DNA of 64,000 nucleotides from Dehalococcoidia bacterium. GTDB taxonomy: Bacteria > Chloroflexota > Dehalococcoidia > Lucifugimonadales > Lucifugimonadaceae. The stretch spans positions 122,748 to 186,747 of the forward strand of contig DUCO01000046.1 in NCBI GenBank assembly GCA_012959765.1, written 5' to 3'. The position numbers and the translations under genes were made by a program. Shown here in pieces: positions 63,876 through 64,000 of the stretch. How positions within the stretch are numbered: position 1 is the stretch's first letter; each line of letters begins with the position of its first letter. Under the pieces are notes generated by a model. That model worked only from the letters and a program-made list of their open reading frames with translations, made no database searches and was not told the DNA's origin.

Positions 63876-64000
63876 TTAACGGTCCTCTTCGCAACTTTTC
63901 TGACACCAACATACTACCCATCCCTTTACCCACATTGCCAACAACCGAATTCCCTAGGCTGCCGAGGGACCTGGGGCGGGGTGGTGCCTACGATGCCCCA

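Noticed and set aside
1..64000. CRISPR array, prophage or integrase-bounded island
   Set aside because: No regularly spaced direct repeats, phage structural genes or integrase were seen. The tRNA-Gly 3' end has no obvious repeated attachment site in the window.

Overview
The window is ordinary bacterial chromosome of moderate GC (estimated by eye at about 53%) using the standard code: TAA, TAG and TGA all end genes. The gene set suggests a free-living, heterotrophic Chloroflexota, most like the marine SAR202 / Dehalococcoidia group. The pointers are two type I sulfatases, two tandem MlrC-like M81 proteins, two tandem Ldh-family oxidoreductases, a CaiB CoA-transferase, a phytanoyl-CoA dioxygenase relative, a DsbA-VKOR pair and a T-box in front of ileS. 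That lineage is an inference from gene content; no rRNA gene is present.

Layout. 0-8 kb: GNAT, a broken MFS transporter, a zinc-less alcohol dehydrogenase, ileS with its T-box leader, and thpR. 8-14 kb: ornithine cyclodeaminase family, type II methionine aminopeptidase coupled to a PhyH dioxygenase, a 1 kb gene-poor stretch, an amidohydrolase and DUF362. 14-22 kb: an IS6-type transposase, proB-proA plus a small gene, and mfd. 22-34 kb: hydrolases, remnants, an aldo/keto reductase, two sulfatases, a lipoprotein, and a three-gene minus-strand operon (methyltransferase/spermidine-synthase fold, DsbA, VKOR). 35-50 kb: amino-acid and peptide catabolism (D-threonine-aldolase-like, two M81, amidase, gamma-glutamyltransferase, SDR, two Ldh), two CDGSH proteins and a ceramidase-like protein. 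50-64 kb: a sensor-LuxR protein, an aldolase, a four-gene copper locus ending in a CopC-CopD-cytochrome c fusion, CaiB, SDR, orn, tRNA-Gly(CCC) and a LicD-like protein.

The strongest unusual signal is at 33451..34164. A membrane-anchored DsbA-family gene reads through two in-frame TGA codons placed exactly at the two redox cysteines of its CxxC motif, giving U-P-V-U if read as selenocysteine. A 7-bp hairpin with a G in its loop follows immediately, as expected of a bacterial SECIS. Its stop codon overlaps the start of a VKOR gene, so this may be a selenium-based disulfide-forming pair.

A second signal is at 11586..11809 (minus). A short ORF with eight Cys residues, all TGT codons, is followed by a clean intrinsic terminator whose 5' arm can pair instead with a copy of the 3' arm inside the ORF. 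This geometry fits a cysteine-responsive attenuator or a cysteine-rich peptide gene.

The window also carries many gene-breaking lesions: in-frame TAG in three genes, TGA at a Trp position in one, and about six indels. They could be consensus errors or real decay. Several dispersed palindromic repeats (REP-like, MITE-like and a 56-bp element) fill the intergenic spaces.
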